DNA of 64,000 nucleotides from an uncultured Clostridia bacterium (GCA_946407705.1 CAMJPC010000009.1:1-64000); one strand, 5' to 3'; counted from the stretch's first letter, positions 8,548-18,388 are shown. Numbers and translations: made by a program. The notes: a model not told the origin generated them from the sequence alone.

Positions 8548-10514
8548 CAGTTTGTTTCCTTCTCGATCTTATTTGCTGTTGTGATTATGTAATCAGCGAT
8601 GGCCATTGGAGTAATGAGAGGCGTCTCGGTCATCATGATCTGTCTGCCGGTCCTCTCACCTGCTTTGCTCAAAAGCTCGACATACTGCATACTGTCGCCG
8701 CCGAGAGCAACAAAGTTGGATGTCTCGGAGATCTCGCTTCTGTCTTTGTTAAGTACCTCTGCGAACACTTCACAGACAGTATCAATAAGCTTGACATATT
8801 CATCCGTTCTGATCCTCTTGATCTCCTCATCTGAAGGATCAGAGCATTCTGTAAAGAACAGCTTTGATTCTTCGAGACCTGCAACAAGAGCCCTTCTGTC
8901 AACACCCTTAAGGTTCTCCGGCATATCACCGATGAGGCTTACCACTTTCGAAGGCCTCTCGATCATGGAGAGAGTTGAGATAGAATTGAACACGCCTTTC
9001 AGTGATGTCGTAAGTTCGAAAGCGCCTAACTTGCCGTTATCAGAAAGAACAAGGATCATCTGCTTGCTATCGGTTCTGGGAAGCTTTGCATATACAAGAG
9101 CCATGGCAGTATAACCGCCCTTGTTGATCCTGGATTCGATCTCTTCAGGTGAGATATTTTCGCCGTTGGGTCCGATGATAACATCATCCTTTCGTCCAAC
9201 GATGGAAAGCCTTCCGTTATCATCGATCTTTACGAAGTCATTTGTGGCATAGTAATCATCTTCGATCGGTTTGAAAACCCCATTAACGTAAGTTCCGTTC
9301 ATGGAATGATCTTTGGGGATAAGAAGTTCACCTTCATCTGAAAGCTTATAGTCGATGTTGGAGAATATAATGCCGACCTTGCCTTCATTCCTGAGCTTCG
9401 GTTTTCTTGCAAGTTCTACGGAAAGAACGCCGCACTCGGTCAAACCATATCCGTTATGGATCGAATACCCCAAACCGTTAAGTACTTCAATGGTTCTGGG
9501 TTGAATAAAACCGCCGCCTGAGATAAGGAATCTCAGTTCCTCACCAAGTAACTGACGTCTTATTTTCTTGAATATAATGCCTCTTGCAATGGTTGCACCT
9601 AAAAGCGGGAAGGCATTCTGAAGCTTATTGGAGAATCTGATCGCTTTATTGAATGTTTTAGTCTTCCCCTGCTTGGCAACCTCTGCTTCCAAAGCCGAAA
9701 CCGTTTTGTTCCAAACGAGAGGGATCGCGAAGAAATGAGTCACGCCTATTCTTCTGCAAACAAGCTGTATGGATTCAACGTCGTACCTGGGAAGGAAAAC
9801 AAAGCATCTTCCAAAGAAAGAAAACCACAAGAGCAGAGCTACGAGTCCGAAAATGTGATAAAACGGCAAGAACGCAAGATTCTTGATCTCAAGCTTTGAA
9901 TTATATTGTACTGCCGGATTCATTTCGACAAGATCGGCTGAAAGTTCAACCTGTTTGCAGATAGTCCTGCCGCTGTGGGAAATTATCTTAGGTTTAGATG
10001 TGGAACCGCTCGTAACGAGGATAACCTCATCTTCCCAATAGTCTTTTTCAGGAGCAGAATTGCCATCAATACCTTCAAGGACAGATTCCGGCTTTATAGC
10101 TCCGTTTACCATGTCATCCATTGATACGACGAATTCGGGCTTGAGTTCATCGATGATGTCATTAGTAATCGCAAGACTGTGTCTCGTATTGAGCAAGACA
10201 GGCTTAAAGCCGGATCTTAAAAGTCCCCAGAAGATCGCGACCCAGTCAACGGAATTCTCAAGATAGATTCCAGCGATTCTTGATCTGCCTTCGGCCGGTG
10301 CACCATACTTCTTCAAAAAAGCATTAGCAAAAACATCGGTTCTTGCACAGAATTCAGAATATGTGATTTTCGCGATCTTTCCGTTGTCTAAATATTCAGC
10401 GAAAAGTTCGCTGGTAAAACTCTCTCTGATGATCCTGAAAATAGTTTCAAAAGACTGATCAGAGCCATGAAGTTCCCGGATATTACGGGTTACGATTTTT
10501 GCGACCATTACCAT
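8547..10514 (-). CDS. AMP-dependent synthetase/ligase with C-terminal acyl/peptidyl carrier domain
   Basis: ORF 655 aa; VILVTSGSTSKPKIISHSG, IHNGYGLTECG, DDVIIGPNGENISPEEIE; C-term FVALGGDSMQYVELLSKAGE carrier motif. Confidence 0.87.
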   Translation of the reverse strand: MVMVAKIVTRNIRELHGSDQSFETIFRIIRESFTSELFAEYLDNGKIAKITYSEFCARTDVFANAFLKKYGAPAEGRSRIAGIYLENSVDWVAIFWGLLRSGFKPVLLNTRHSLAITNDIIDELKPEFVVSMDDMVNGAIKPESVLEGIDGNSAPEKDYWEDEVILVTSGSTSKPKIISHSGRTICKQVELSADLVEMNPAVQYNSKLEIKNLAFLPFYHIFGLVALLLWFSFFGRCFVFLPRYDVESIQLVCRRIGVTHFFAIPLVWNKTVSALEAEVAKQGKTKTFNKAIRFSNKLQNAFPLLGATIARGIIFKKIRRQLLGEELRFLISGGGFIQPRTIEVLNGLGYSIHNGYGLTECGVLSVELARKPKLRNEGKVGIIFSNIDYKLSDEGELLIPKDHSMNGTYVNGVFKPIEDDYYATNDFVKIDDNGRLSIVGRKDDVIIGPNGENISPEEIESRINKGGYTAMALVYAKLPRTDSKQMILVLSDNGKLGAFELTTSLKGVFNSISTLSMIERPSKVVSLIGDMPENLKGVDRRALVAGLEESKLFFTECSDPSDEEIKRIRTDEYVKLIDTVCEVFAEVLNKDRSEISETSNFVALGGDSMQYVELLSKAGERTGRQIMMTETPLITPMAIADYIITTANKIEKETN

Positions 10515-11623
10515 CAGACATTAAGCCCCCAGACTTCTTTGATCTGACCGCACATTTCAAGGATAGCTGCCTCACCCTGCGGAACTATGCCGAAATAGTC
10601 CAGGAAAGCATGAGTAACGCCTCTGTATCTTGTGATCTTGCAAGGAACACCTGCTTCTTTGAGGAGTTTTGCGTAATACTCCATCTGGATCCTGAGACCG
10701 TCATATTCGGCAGAGAAGATTCCCGTAAAAGGCATGACGGACAGATCGGCATATATAGGGCTGACATCCGGAGCCTTCTTAACTTCTTCGTATCTTTCAC
10801 CTGTGTAGTTTAAAAGGATTCCGGCCATGAGCTGATCGTTGCCCTTACCGTCACAACGTCCCAACTGAAGCCTTGAAAGAATGAGATCTTTCTCTTCATC
10901 GTTAATGGAATAGTCAGAAATATTCCATTCATACAAACTGTCACCTGAATAAAGGTCGACGCAGGGATAGAATAGTCCGAGATAGGAGATCTTCGCGTTA
11001 CTCTTATTATCGATTACCGAAGCAAGCGCGAGATTTGCGCCTGCGCTGTCACCGAAAAGACCGATCTTTTCCTTGTCGATACCAAGCTCATCGGCATTGT
11101 CGTAAACATATGAGATAAGATTCAGACAATCGTTGATTGCAGCGGGATAGCGGTTTTCAGGAGCAAGTCCGTATTCGATATTGAGAACGACACAACCGGT
11201 CTGTTCAGCTGTAAATCTGCAGGGCTGCTCATAGAAATGAGCTGCGCTTGCCATGAAGGAACCACCGTGGATATAGATAAGAACAGGGCTCTTCTTCCCT
11301 GCGGAATCAGCCCTTTCATATCTGAAACATGTAACATTTCTTCCGTTAGAAGAGATCTCAAAACTGCTGTTAATGATCTCATCTGTACATGCATCAAGAC
11401 ACTGAGTCTTTGTGGCAAGCCTCATTCCTTCAACAGAAAACTTGGCAGGCGCCATTTTCTGGAAAGCGAAAATTGCATTTCTTATGAAGAATTCACGCTT
11501 ATCAAGAACACCTTCACGGTCATCATCAGGAATACTCTTTATAGCGATATCAAGGCCTCTGACGTTGATATGACTATCTTCAGCCAAAATCTTATCTACC
11601 AGTTCTTTGTCACATCTGTTCAT
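10514..11623 (-). CDS. Alpha/beta hydrolase (HSL/acetyl esterase-lipase family)
   Basis: ORF 369 aa; IYIHGGSFMAS oxyanion motif, GLFGDSAGANLALA nucleophile elbow. Confidence 0.85.
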   Translation of the reverse strand: MNRCDKELVDKILAEDSHINVRGLDIAIKSIPDDDREGVLDKREFFIRNAIFAFQKMAPAKFSVEGMRLATKTQCLDACTDEIINSSFEISSNGRNVTCFRYERADSAGKKSPVLIYIHGGSFMASAAHFYEQPCRFTAEQTGCVVLNIEYGLAPENRYPAAINDCLNLISYVYDNADELGIDKEKIGLFGDSAGANLALASVIDNKSNAKISYLGLFYPCVDLYSGDSLYEWNISDYSINDEEKDLILSRLQLGRCDGKGNDQLMAGILLNYTGERYEEVKKAPDVSPIYADLSVMPFTGIFSAEYDGLRIQMEYYAKLLKEAGVPCKITRYRGVTHAFLDYFGIVPQGEAAILEMCGQIKEVWGLNV

Positions 11624-11628
11624 TTAAA

Positions 11629-12642
11629 CTATACCTTTCCCATAATGCCTGAACGGCCGAAAACATATGATAACACTACTACAACGAATAAAGCGCAGAA
11701 AGCACCGAGCGGAATGAACCATCCCTGAAAATCAAAAAGAAGCATGATCAGGGTGGCAATACAATACTTTATCGCACCCGTAATGTAATAGATTACGCTT
11801 ATCTTCTGTCTGTGCCTTATGCCTGCGGAGAAAACATTTAGTACGGCGTGCATGCCGGTTACCCAAACAAACATAACTGCAGTCCAGATATAAAAATGCG
11901 GAATGTCAAACCACGATAAAATCGCGATCGCGATGGTATAAAGTGCGTAAACAAGAGATGAGATCAGGCCGTACGAAAGAAGCGATCCCTGAATCCTTAT
12001 AGTATCCTTTATGGGCTTGAAGTGAGTGTTCTTGTTGTTGTTCTCATAAATCGTCTTAATGTCTATTCCGGCAATGGGAATGCCTTCCTTATGCGCTGTT
12101 ACGAGAACATTAAGCTCATACTCGTATTTATTACCCGGAATGTCGCAAAGCCAATCGGTCATGCTGACAGGAAACCCTCTCAGGCCTGACTGGTTATCCC
12201 TGAGATATACGCCGGTGATTATCGTGTAAACAGTCTTGGAAAGATCGTTGCCGATCCTTGATTTTATCGGAATATGCTCAGAAAGATCTCTCATTCCGAG
12301 AACGATGCCCTTTGTCTTCTGGGCAAGTCTGGAAACTCGTTCAATGTCATCAATGGCATGCTGACCGTCAGCATCAGCAGTAACGATATAGTCAACTGAT
12401 TCTGAAAGATTATTGCCGATATACTCAAAACCGCGTTTCAGAGCGTATCCTTTACCCTTATTCTTAGCGTATGAGACATAATAAACGTCGTCCTTCACCT
12501 GATCGAAGATTGGATCAAACCTGGAATCGCTGCCGTCATTGCAGACAACTACGATAAATCCTCTGGATTTCAGTTCTCTCACAATAGACGGGAACTTAAC
12601 ATCCGGATTATAAACTGGCAGCAGAACGGCTGTCTTCATCAA
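11629..12642 (-). CDS. Family 2 glycosyltransferase with C-terminal multi-TM region (GtrA-like)
   Basis: ORF 337 aa; AVLLPVYNPD, VVVCNDGSDSR, TADADGQHAIDDI, RDNQSGLRGFP; about 4 TM helices after residue 215. Confidence 0.82.
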   Translation of the reverse strand: MMKTAVLLPVYNPDVKFPSIVRELKSRGFIVVVCNDGSDSRFDPIFDQVKDDVYYVSYAKNKGKGYALKRGFEYIGNNLSESVDYIVTADADGQHAIDDIERVSRLAQKTKGIVLGMRDLSEHIPIKSRIGNDLSKTVYTIITGVYLRDNQSGLRGFPVSMTDWLCDIPGNKYEYELNVLVTAHKEGIPIAGIDIKTIYENNNKNTHFKPIKDTIRIQGSLLSYGLISSLVYALYTIAIAILSWFDIPHFYIWTAVMFVWVTGMHAVLNVFSAGIRHRQKISVIYYITGAIKYCIATLIMLLFDFQGWFIPLGAFCALFVVVVLSYVFGRSGIMGKV

Positions 12643-12692
12643 AACCTCTTAAATACGCAATTAACCTATTTTAAAAATAAGCACACTAAATA

Positions 12693-12720
12693 ATTCTATA
12701 TTTTAATTTTATTTTTTCAA
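12693..12720 (-). promoter_or_regulatory. Candidate sigma-A promoter for the lipid operon (TTGAAA-N16-TAGAAT)
   Basis: Read on the - strand about 50 nt upstream of the GT2 start. Confidence 0.5.
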
Positions 12721-12735
12721 TGATAAAATGGCTTT

Positions 12736-12751
12736 GTCGTTGTAAAACGAC
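12736..12751. promoter_or_regulatory. Perfect inverted repeat GTCGTT-GTAA-AACGAC, possible operator
   Basis: Read directly in the intergenic region upstream of 12796 (+). Confidence 0.4.
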
Positions 12752-12795
12752 TAATAATATGACGCTATTTTATAGTCATTCATGGAGGAAAGAAT

Positions 12796-13239
12796 ATGAT
12801 TTGTACAAATTGCGGAACCCAATTTGAAGATGGCAACGCTTTCTGCCCTAACTGTGGTACTCCTGCTGCTCAGCCTGCACCTGCACCTGCTCCTGCTCAG
12901 GCTGCTCCTCAGTATAACTATGCACCTCAGCCCCAGCCTCAGCCCGTTTATGCTCCTACAGCAGGTGATCCTGATGCTGCTAAGAGCTGCATGATCACAG
13001 GTATCCTTGCTGCTGCATTTGCATGCACATTCTTCGTTGGATTCCTCGGAATTGTTTTCGGACCCATGGGTCTCAACAAGGCTAAGGCTTATCTGACACA
13101 GTATGGTTCTTATCCTGTTAAAGTCAGAATCGGTAAGTACCTTTCAATCGGCGGTCTTGCACTCGGTATTTTCGATACTGTATATCTCTTCATCTACATC
13201 ATCGGAATCATCGCAGGCATTGCTTCAAACATTCGCTGA
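12796..13239 (+). CDS. Zinc-ribbon (double-CxxC) membrane protein with Ala/Pro-rich linker
   Basis: MICTNCGTQFEDGNAFCPNCGTPAAQPAPAPAP...; two C-terminal TM segments; RBS GGAGGAAAG. Confidence 0.85.
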   Translation: MICTNCGTQFEDGNAFCPNCGTPAAQPAPAPAPAQAAPQYNYAPQPQPQPVYAPTAGDPDAAKSCMITGILAAAFACTFFVGFLGIVFGPMGLNKAKAYLTQYGSYPVKVRIGKYLSIGGLALGIFDTVYLFIYIIGIIAGIASNIR

Positions 13240-13261
13240 TCCGATAACAAAGCAAAAATCA

Positions 13262-13287
13262 GGGGCTGCAACTGCAGCCCCTTTTTA
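13262..13287 (+). terminator. Rho-independent terminator between convergent genes
   Basis: GGGGCTGCA-AC-TGCAGCCCC followed by TTTTTATTT, 22 nt after the + gene's stop. Confidence 0.85.
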
Positions 13288-13306
13288 TTTGTATTTTATT
13301 GAAGGA

Positions 13307-14749
13307 TCAGACTTTTAGTTCTACGTCGTCTACTGCGAGATCTGCCTCGTGAGCCTTGAGCAGAGGCTTTACGCACTCGTCCAGGAATGCATCTACCTGC
13401 TCGGGGCATCTGCCGATATAGAGTTTGGGATCTCTTATCTTTAGGAGTTCATCCATTGTCATACCAAACTCAGGATCAGCAGCTATCCTATCGAGAAGAT
13501 CGTTGGGCTTGCCTTCATTCTTAACGACGGAACCTGCCTGCATGGAAAGCTGGCGGATCTTTTCGTGGAGATCCTGACGGTTTCCGCCCTTCTTTGTGGC
13601 TTCCATCATGATGTTCTCTGTCATCATGAAAGGAATCTCATCAAAGATGTGCTTCTCGATCATCTTGGGATATACAACGAGGCCGGAAGCAACGTTTGTA
13701 TAGATACCGAGGATCGCGTCAACTGCGAGGAATGCCTCAGGTACGGAGATACGCTTGTTCGCAGAGTCATCAAGGGTTCTTTCAAACCACTGCTCTGATG
13801 AGGTCATGGCTGGATTGAGAAGATCAGCGATGACATATCTGGAAAGCGAAGCGATTCTCTCGGATCTCATCGGGTTTCTTTTGTATGCCATTGCGGATGA
13901 ACCGATCTGGTTCTTCTCGAAAGGCTCTTCGATCTCCTTTAAATGCTGGAGAAGTCTGATGTCGTTGGAGAACTTGTGAGCGCTCTGAGCGATTGCAGCG
14001 AGAGCAGAAAGAACAGTGAAATCGATCTTTCTGGAATATGTCTGGCCCGATACATAGTAAGAAGACTCAAAGCCCATCTTGGCACAGATCTTCTTGTCGA
14101 GTTCCACGCATTTTGCGTGATCACCGTCGAAAAGATCGAGGAATGAAGCCTGTGTACCAGTTGTACCCTTGCAGCCGAGGAGCTTAAGTGAAGCGATGGC
14201 ATTCTCGACTGTCTCAAGATCGAAAACAAGATCCTGAAGCCAGAGTGTTGCCCTCTTACCTACCGTTACGAGCTGAGCTGGCTGAAAATGGGTAAAGCCC
14301 AAAGTAGGCATTGCCTTATATTCATCAGCAAACTTGGCAAGCTTTGAGATAAGGACGACAAGTCTCTTCCTGATAAGGGTAAGAGCGTCGCGCATGATGA
14401 TGATATCCGTGTTATCGCCAACGTAGCATGAAGTGGCTCCGAGGTGGATGATCCTGTCAGCACCGGATCCTGCTACCTGCTTACCGTATGAATGAACATG
14501 AGCCATTACGTCATGACGGCGGATCTTCTCTTCTGCTGCAGCATCCTCATAATCGATATCTTCCTTATGAGCCTTGAGATCTGCGATCTGCTCATCAGTG
14601 ATGTCGAGACCTAATTCTTTTTCAGCTTCTGCTAATGCGATCCAAAGAAGTCTCCATGTACGGAACTTCTTGTCAGGAGAGAAAATGAACTGCATCTCCC
14701 TGCTCGCATATCTCGAATTCAGGGGGCTCTCATAAATATCTTTTGTCAT
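13307..14749 (-). CDS. purB: Adenylosuccinate lyase
   Basis: ORF 480 aa; YESPLNSRYAS, GATSCYVGDNTD, QIGSSAMAYKRNPMRSERI signature. Confidence 0.95.
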   Translation of the reverse strand: MTKDIYESPLNSRYASREMQFIFSPDKKFRTWRLLWIALAEAEKELGLDITDEQIADLKAHKEDIDYEDAAAEEKIRRHDVMAHVHSYGKQVAGSGADRIIHLGATSCYVGDNTDIIIMRDALTLIRKRLVVLISKLAKFADEYKAMPTLGFTHFQPAQLVTVGKRATLWLQDLVFDLETVENAIASLKLLGCKGTTGTQASFLDLFDGDHAKCVELDKKICAKMGFESSYYVSGQTYSRKIDFTVLSALAAIAQSAHKFSNDIRLLQHLKEIEEPFEKNQIGSSAMAYKRNPMRSERIASLSRYVIADLLNPAMTSSEQWFERTLDDSANKRISVPEAFLAVDAILGIYTNVASGLVVYPKMIEKHIFDEIPFMMTENIMMEATKKGGNRQDLHEKIRQLSMQAGSVVKNEGKPNDLLDRIAADPEFGMTMDELLKIRDPKLYIGRCPEQVDAFLDECVKPLLKAHEADLAVDDVELKV

Positions 14750-14756
14750 GTTGGAA

Positions 14757-16043
14757 TCAACCCTCCAGAAGTTTATCTATAGCAGTAATTTTAGCACAAA
14801 CGCTAAGGATGCTCACTGCCTTGACGATGTTTTCGACCGGCGGGAATGAAGGACAAAGACGGATGTTGGAATCATCGGGATCCTTGCCGTAAGGATAGCT
14901 TGCGCCTGCAGGTGTAAGAGCTACACCTGCCTCCTTGCACATCTCTACAACCTTTGTTGCCGTGCCCGGGAATGCGTAGAAGCTTACGAAATATCCGCCC
15001 TTAGGATCTGTCCAGTGCCAGAGATCTGATCCGCCGAGTTCATCGTTAAGAACCTTCTGAACAGCTGCGAACTTGGGTCTTAATATCTCGGCATGCTTTC
15101 TCATATGCTTGTCGACTGCCTCAGCATTCGGCAGGAATCTGGCATGGGCAAGCTGATTTACTTTATTGGTGCAGATAGCCTGAACACCAAGATATTTCTT
15201 GGCTCTTGCCATATTGTCGGGGTTAGTTGCAAAACAGGATATACCGCCGCCTGCAAACGTGACCTTGGATGAAGATGCGAATTCATAAGGCCTGTTGGGA
15301 TTACCGGCCTCAGCGCAAAGTGAAAGGATATCAGGGATATGTCCTCTCTCACTTTCGTTATCGGTGATGTGGTGAACAACATAAGCGTTATCCCACATGA
15401 TCCTGAAATCAGGAGCTGCAGTCTTCATTGAAGCAAGTCTTCTGCATGTCTCTTCTGAATAAACGATTCCGTCGGGATTGCTGTAGCAAGGAACGCACCA
15501 GATACCGAGAACCTTGGGATCTTTTACGAGTTCTTCTACGACATCCATGTCAGGACCGTTATCCGTCATGGGAACCGGGATAAGCTCAAAGCCCAAAGTC
15601 TCGGTTACTCTGAAATGTCTGTCATAACCTGGAGCCGGACAAAGCCATTTACGGCCTTCTACCTCATACCAGGGCTTAGCTGACTCGATCTCACCAAAAA
15701 CCATGGATCTCATCAAAGCGTCAAACATCTGATTGAGGCTTGAAGAATTGCCCATAAAGACATTCTCCGTGTCTGTATTAAGGATCTCTGCGAACACCTT
15801 GCGGATATCATCGATACCTGCAGGAACACCATAGTTTCTGACATCCTGGCCTTTCTCGGACATGAAGCCAGACTCGCTCAAGTCATCATACATGTCACTT
15901 GCCAGATCAAGCTGCTCAGATGAAGGAACACCACGTGTCATATTGAGAGAAAGTGCCATGTTCTTGTATTCTTCATAGCGTTTTACAAGAAGTTCCTTCT
16001 CCTGTTTCAGCTCTTCAGCAGTCATTTCCCTGTAGCTCTTCAT
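14757..16043 (-). CDS. Class I/II aminotransferase, MocR-like aspartate aminotransferase type
   Basis: ORF 428 aa; LNMTRGVPSSEQLDLA, RNYGVPAGIDDIRKVFAEIL, ASSSKVTFAGGGISCFA (PLP Lys). Confidence 0.85.
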   Translation of the reverse strand: MKSYREMTAEELKQEKELLVKRYEEYKNMALSLNMTRGVPSSEQLDLASDMYDDLSESGFMSEKGQDVRNYGVPAGIDDIRKVFAEILNTDTENVFMGNSSSLNQMFDALMRSMVFGEIESAKPWYEVEGRKWLCPAPGYDRHFRVTETLGFELIPVPMTDNGPDMDVVEELVKDPKVLGIWCVPCYSNPDGIVYSEETCRRLASMKTAAPDFRIMWDNAYVVHHITDNESERGHIPDILSLCAEAGNPNRPYEFASSSKVTFAGGGISCFATNPDNMARAKKYLGVQAICTNKVNQLAHARFLPNAEAVDKHMRKHAEILRPKFAAVQKVLNDELGGSDLWHWTDPKGGYFVSFYAFPGTATKVVEMCKEAGVALTPAGASYPYGKDPDDSNIRLCPSFPPVENIVKAVSILSVCAKITAIDKLLEG

Positions 16044-16204
16044 TTCAGATTTCCTCTTTCAAAATGAAATATTGATAGATCAAAATTGCAATCAGGAGGC
16101 ATAATCCCTCCAAAAACCTCAACAATTATATTGAATATGCAATTTCAAAGCAATCAAATTTCATATATTTAAGGAAAGCAAGAGTTTTTCTACATTTTGC
16201 ACCA

Positions 16205-16603
16205 TCAGAACGGAATCATCTCGATTTTTTTAATCATTCCGCTTGCATCATGTGTCACCTGAGCAACCAAAAATACGATATTCAGATCATAGAGACGGTA
16301 TTTCGAAATCAGGTATTGAGTGGTCCTTTCGATCTTGTTTCGTTTTCTGTAATCAACGGTTTCTGCTGATGCCGGATAGTTACCGATGTTACGTCTGGTC
16401 CTTACTTCAACCACATAGACATCATCAGCTTTTCTAAAAACACAATCGAGTTCACCTACATTATGAACTTCAAAATTCCTGCAGATTAAGGAAAAGCCGT
16501 TATCCGTCATCATTTTGATCACCGCATCTTCCCCGGTGTCGCCCAGTATCCGTTTGCATGTTCGTTTATCAGAATTGTCCATATTTGATCTCCTAATAAT
16601 CAA
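16205..16603 (-). CDS. YraN/UPF0102 family endonuclease-like protein
   Basis: ORF 132 aa; GEDAVIKMM, NVGELDCVFRKADDVYVVEVRTRR, DYRKRNKIERTTQYLI. Confidence 0.82.
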   Translation of the reverse strand: MIIRRSNMDNSDKRTCKRILGDTGEDAVIKMMTDNGFSLICRNFEVHNVGELDCVFRKADDVYVVEVRTRRNIGNYPASAETVDYRKRNKIERTTQYLISKYRLYDLNIVFLVAQVTHDASGMIKKIEMIPF

Positions 16604-16649
16604 ATGAATTTAAGTTAAATATGAAAAATTTGTTATATTTGTTCTTTTA

Positions 16650-16678
16650 TTGAAATAAAGTATCGTCTGTCATATTAT
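16650..16678 (+). promoter_or_regulatory. Sigma-A-like promoter TTGAAA-N17-TATTAT
   Basis: Read directly, 30 nt upstream of ATG 16708. Confidence 0.6.
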
Positions 16679-16707
16679 TCTAATTAATAAATTTTTGAGG
16701 TGAATAA

Positions 16708-18348
16708 ATGAGCGTTGACGGTTTAGCTTTGGCTGACATTACCGCTTCTCTTGAATCATTTGACGGTATTCGTTTTTCCGGAGATGCTTTTTCTACTCTC
16801 TGCAATCAACTATCAATTTCCAAGATAGAAGACTTTGTCTATACTGACGGCAAGCTTATCAAGCGCACAGTCACTTACATTAATGGCGATTCCGATGCTG
16901 AATATATCGATAACAACATCAATTGCGTTGATGGCGTAAACGTTGTTGTACGCTATTACCGTCACAATTTCGCGCCCGTCAATGATTCCAACAGGAACGA
17001 TATGACTGCCGTATTCTGCAAAGCTGTCAGCGATTGTATCGCGCTCTCCCGCATCAAGGAATTGTTCGGCAATATGAGATATATCAATCCTGATACCGGT
17101 TTGCATAATCTCAATTATTACCATATGGCAATCCGCAAGATCATGGAATCAGAAGACCGGTTTATGTTCTCCTGCGCTTTCATCAGCCTTAAGGGATTTA
17201 ACCAGCTCAACCGTTTCTTCGGTTCCGATATTACCGGCAAGGCTATCAAGATGTTCGCTCAGAAGATCGATGGCTTTGTTAATAAAGAGGCCGGTGAATT
17301 TGCTGTTCATGTCGGCGGCGACAACTTCGTGGTTGTCATCCATACTTCTTCCCTTGAGTCACTTAAGACTTTCCTTTCAGCTGTTCAGGTAACACTTGAA
17401 AGTGATGGCGAGAGTTTCTCTCATATCGTTTCTGCAAGAGCCGGCATTACAAACATAATGCCCAGACACATGACATCAAATGATGTTCTCGGAGAGTGCT
17501 CAATTACACTTCAGATCGCTAGACGAAGCGGCGAAGACTTTGTCATGTTCTCCGAATTTGATTCTGCACACGACAATCAGAAGAATATCTCGAAAACGAT
17601 CTCTCAGGCCGTTGATGACAACAAATTCCTCATCTATTACCAGCCTGTTGTTGCAACTGAAGGCAAACCTTCGCTCTTTGAGGCTGAGGCTCTTGCCAGA
17701 TGGCCCCGCGACGGAAGGATCACCGCACCTGACGAATTCATCGAATATGCAAGAAATTCCGGTATCGTTACAAAGATCGATTTCCATGTCCTTCGTAAAG
17801 TTTGCGAAGCCATTAAGAATTGGCAGGCTGCAGATTTTAAACTTGTACCCATCACCTGTAATTTCGCAAGTAAGAATCTTTTCAATTCAAAACTTGTTTC
17901 TGACATTATCGATATCATTGATGAGCATGAAGTAGACAGAAAGCTTATCGGCATTGAGTTCTCCGAACCTGATTTCAAAGGCGGAAGAATCCTTCTTACA
18001 CAGGCAGCTCAGGAACTCTCCGATAAAGGCGTTAAAGTCACCATCGATAAGTTCGGTCTTGGAAGGTCTTCCCTTGATCTTCTTCAGGATCTTAAAGCTG
18101 ATTATCTCAAGTTCGACTTCGGTCAGCTTTCACTTGACGATCCCCGCGGAAGCATAATCGTTAAAGACATGATCAATCTTGCAGAACTTCTCGGATTTAC
18201 CGTTATATGTAAAGGCGTTAAGACAAGAGAAGTCGCAAATGAACTCATGCTTTGCGGCTGCACCCGCTTCCAGTCGTTTATTTACGATAAGCCTTTAAGC
18301 GAGAGATTCTTTGAACGAAGGCTTAAGAATCCGGTTTATACCGATTAA
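16708..18348 (+). CDS. GGDEF/EAL tandem-domain protein with degenerate catalytic motifs
   Basis: ORF 546 aa; GGDEF replaced by GGDNF; EALARW retained; DDFGTG replaced by DKFGLG; AEGVET replaced by CKGVKT; QGY replaced by QSF. Confidence 0.85.
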   Translation: MSVDGLALADITASLESFDGIRFSGDAFSTLCNQLSISKIEDFVYTDGKLIKRTVTYINGDSDAEYIDNNINCVDGVNVVVRYYRHNFAPVNDSNRNDMTAVFCKAVSDCIALSRIKELFGNMRYINPDTGLHNLNYYHMAIRKIMESEDRFMFSCAFISLKGFNQLNRFFGSDITGKAIKMFAQKIDGFVNKEAGEFAVHVGGDNFVVVIHTSSLESLKTFLSAVQVTLESDGESFSHIVSARAGITNIMPRHMTSNDVLGECSITLQIARRSGEDFVMFSEFDSAHDNQKNISKTISQAVDDNKFLIYYQPVVATEGKPSLFEAEALARWPRDGRITAPDEFIEYARNSGIVTKIDFHVLRKVCEAIKNWQAADFKLVPITCNFASKNLFNSKLVSDIIDIIDEHEVDRKLIGIEFSEPDFKGGRILLTQAAQELSDKGVKVTIDKFGLGRSSLDLLQDLKADYLKFDFGQLSLDDPRGSIIVKDMINLAELLGFTVICKGVKTREVANELMLCGCTRFQSFIYDKPLSERFFERRLKNPVYTD

Positions 18349-18388
18349 ATATTCACTTGTATTTTTATAGTTTTTGGAGGTGTCCTTT

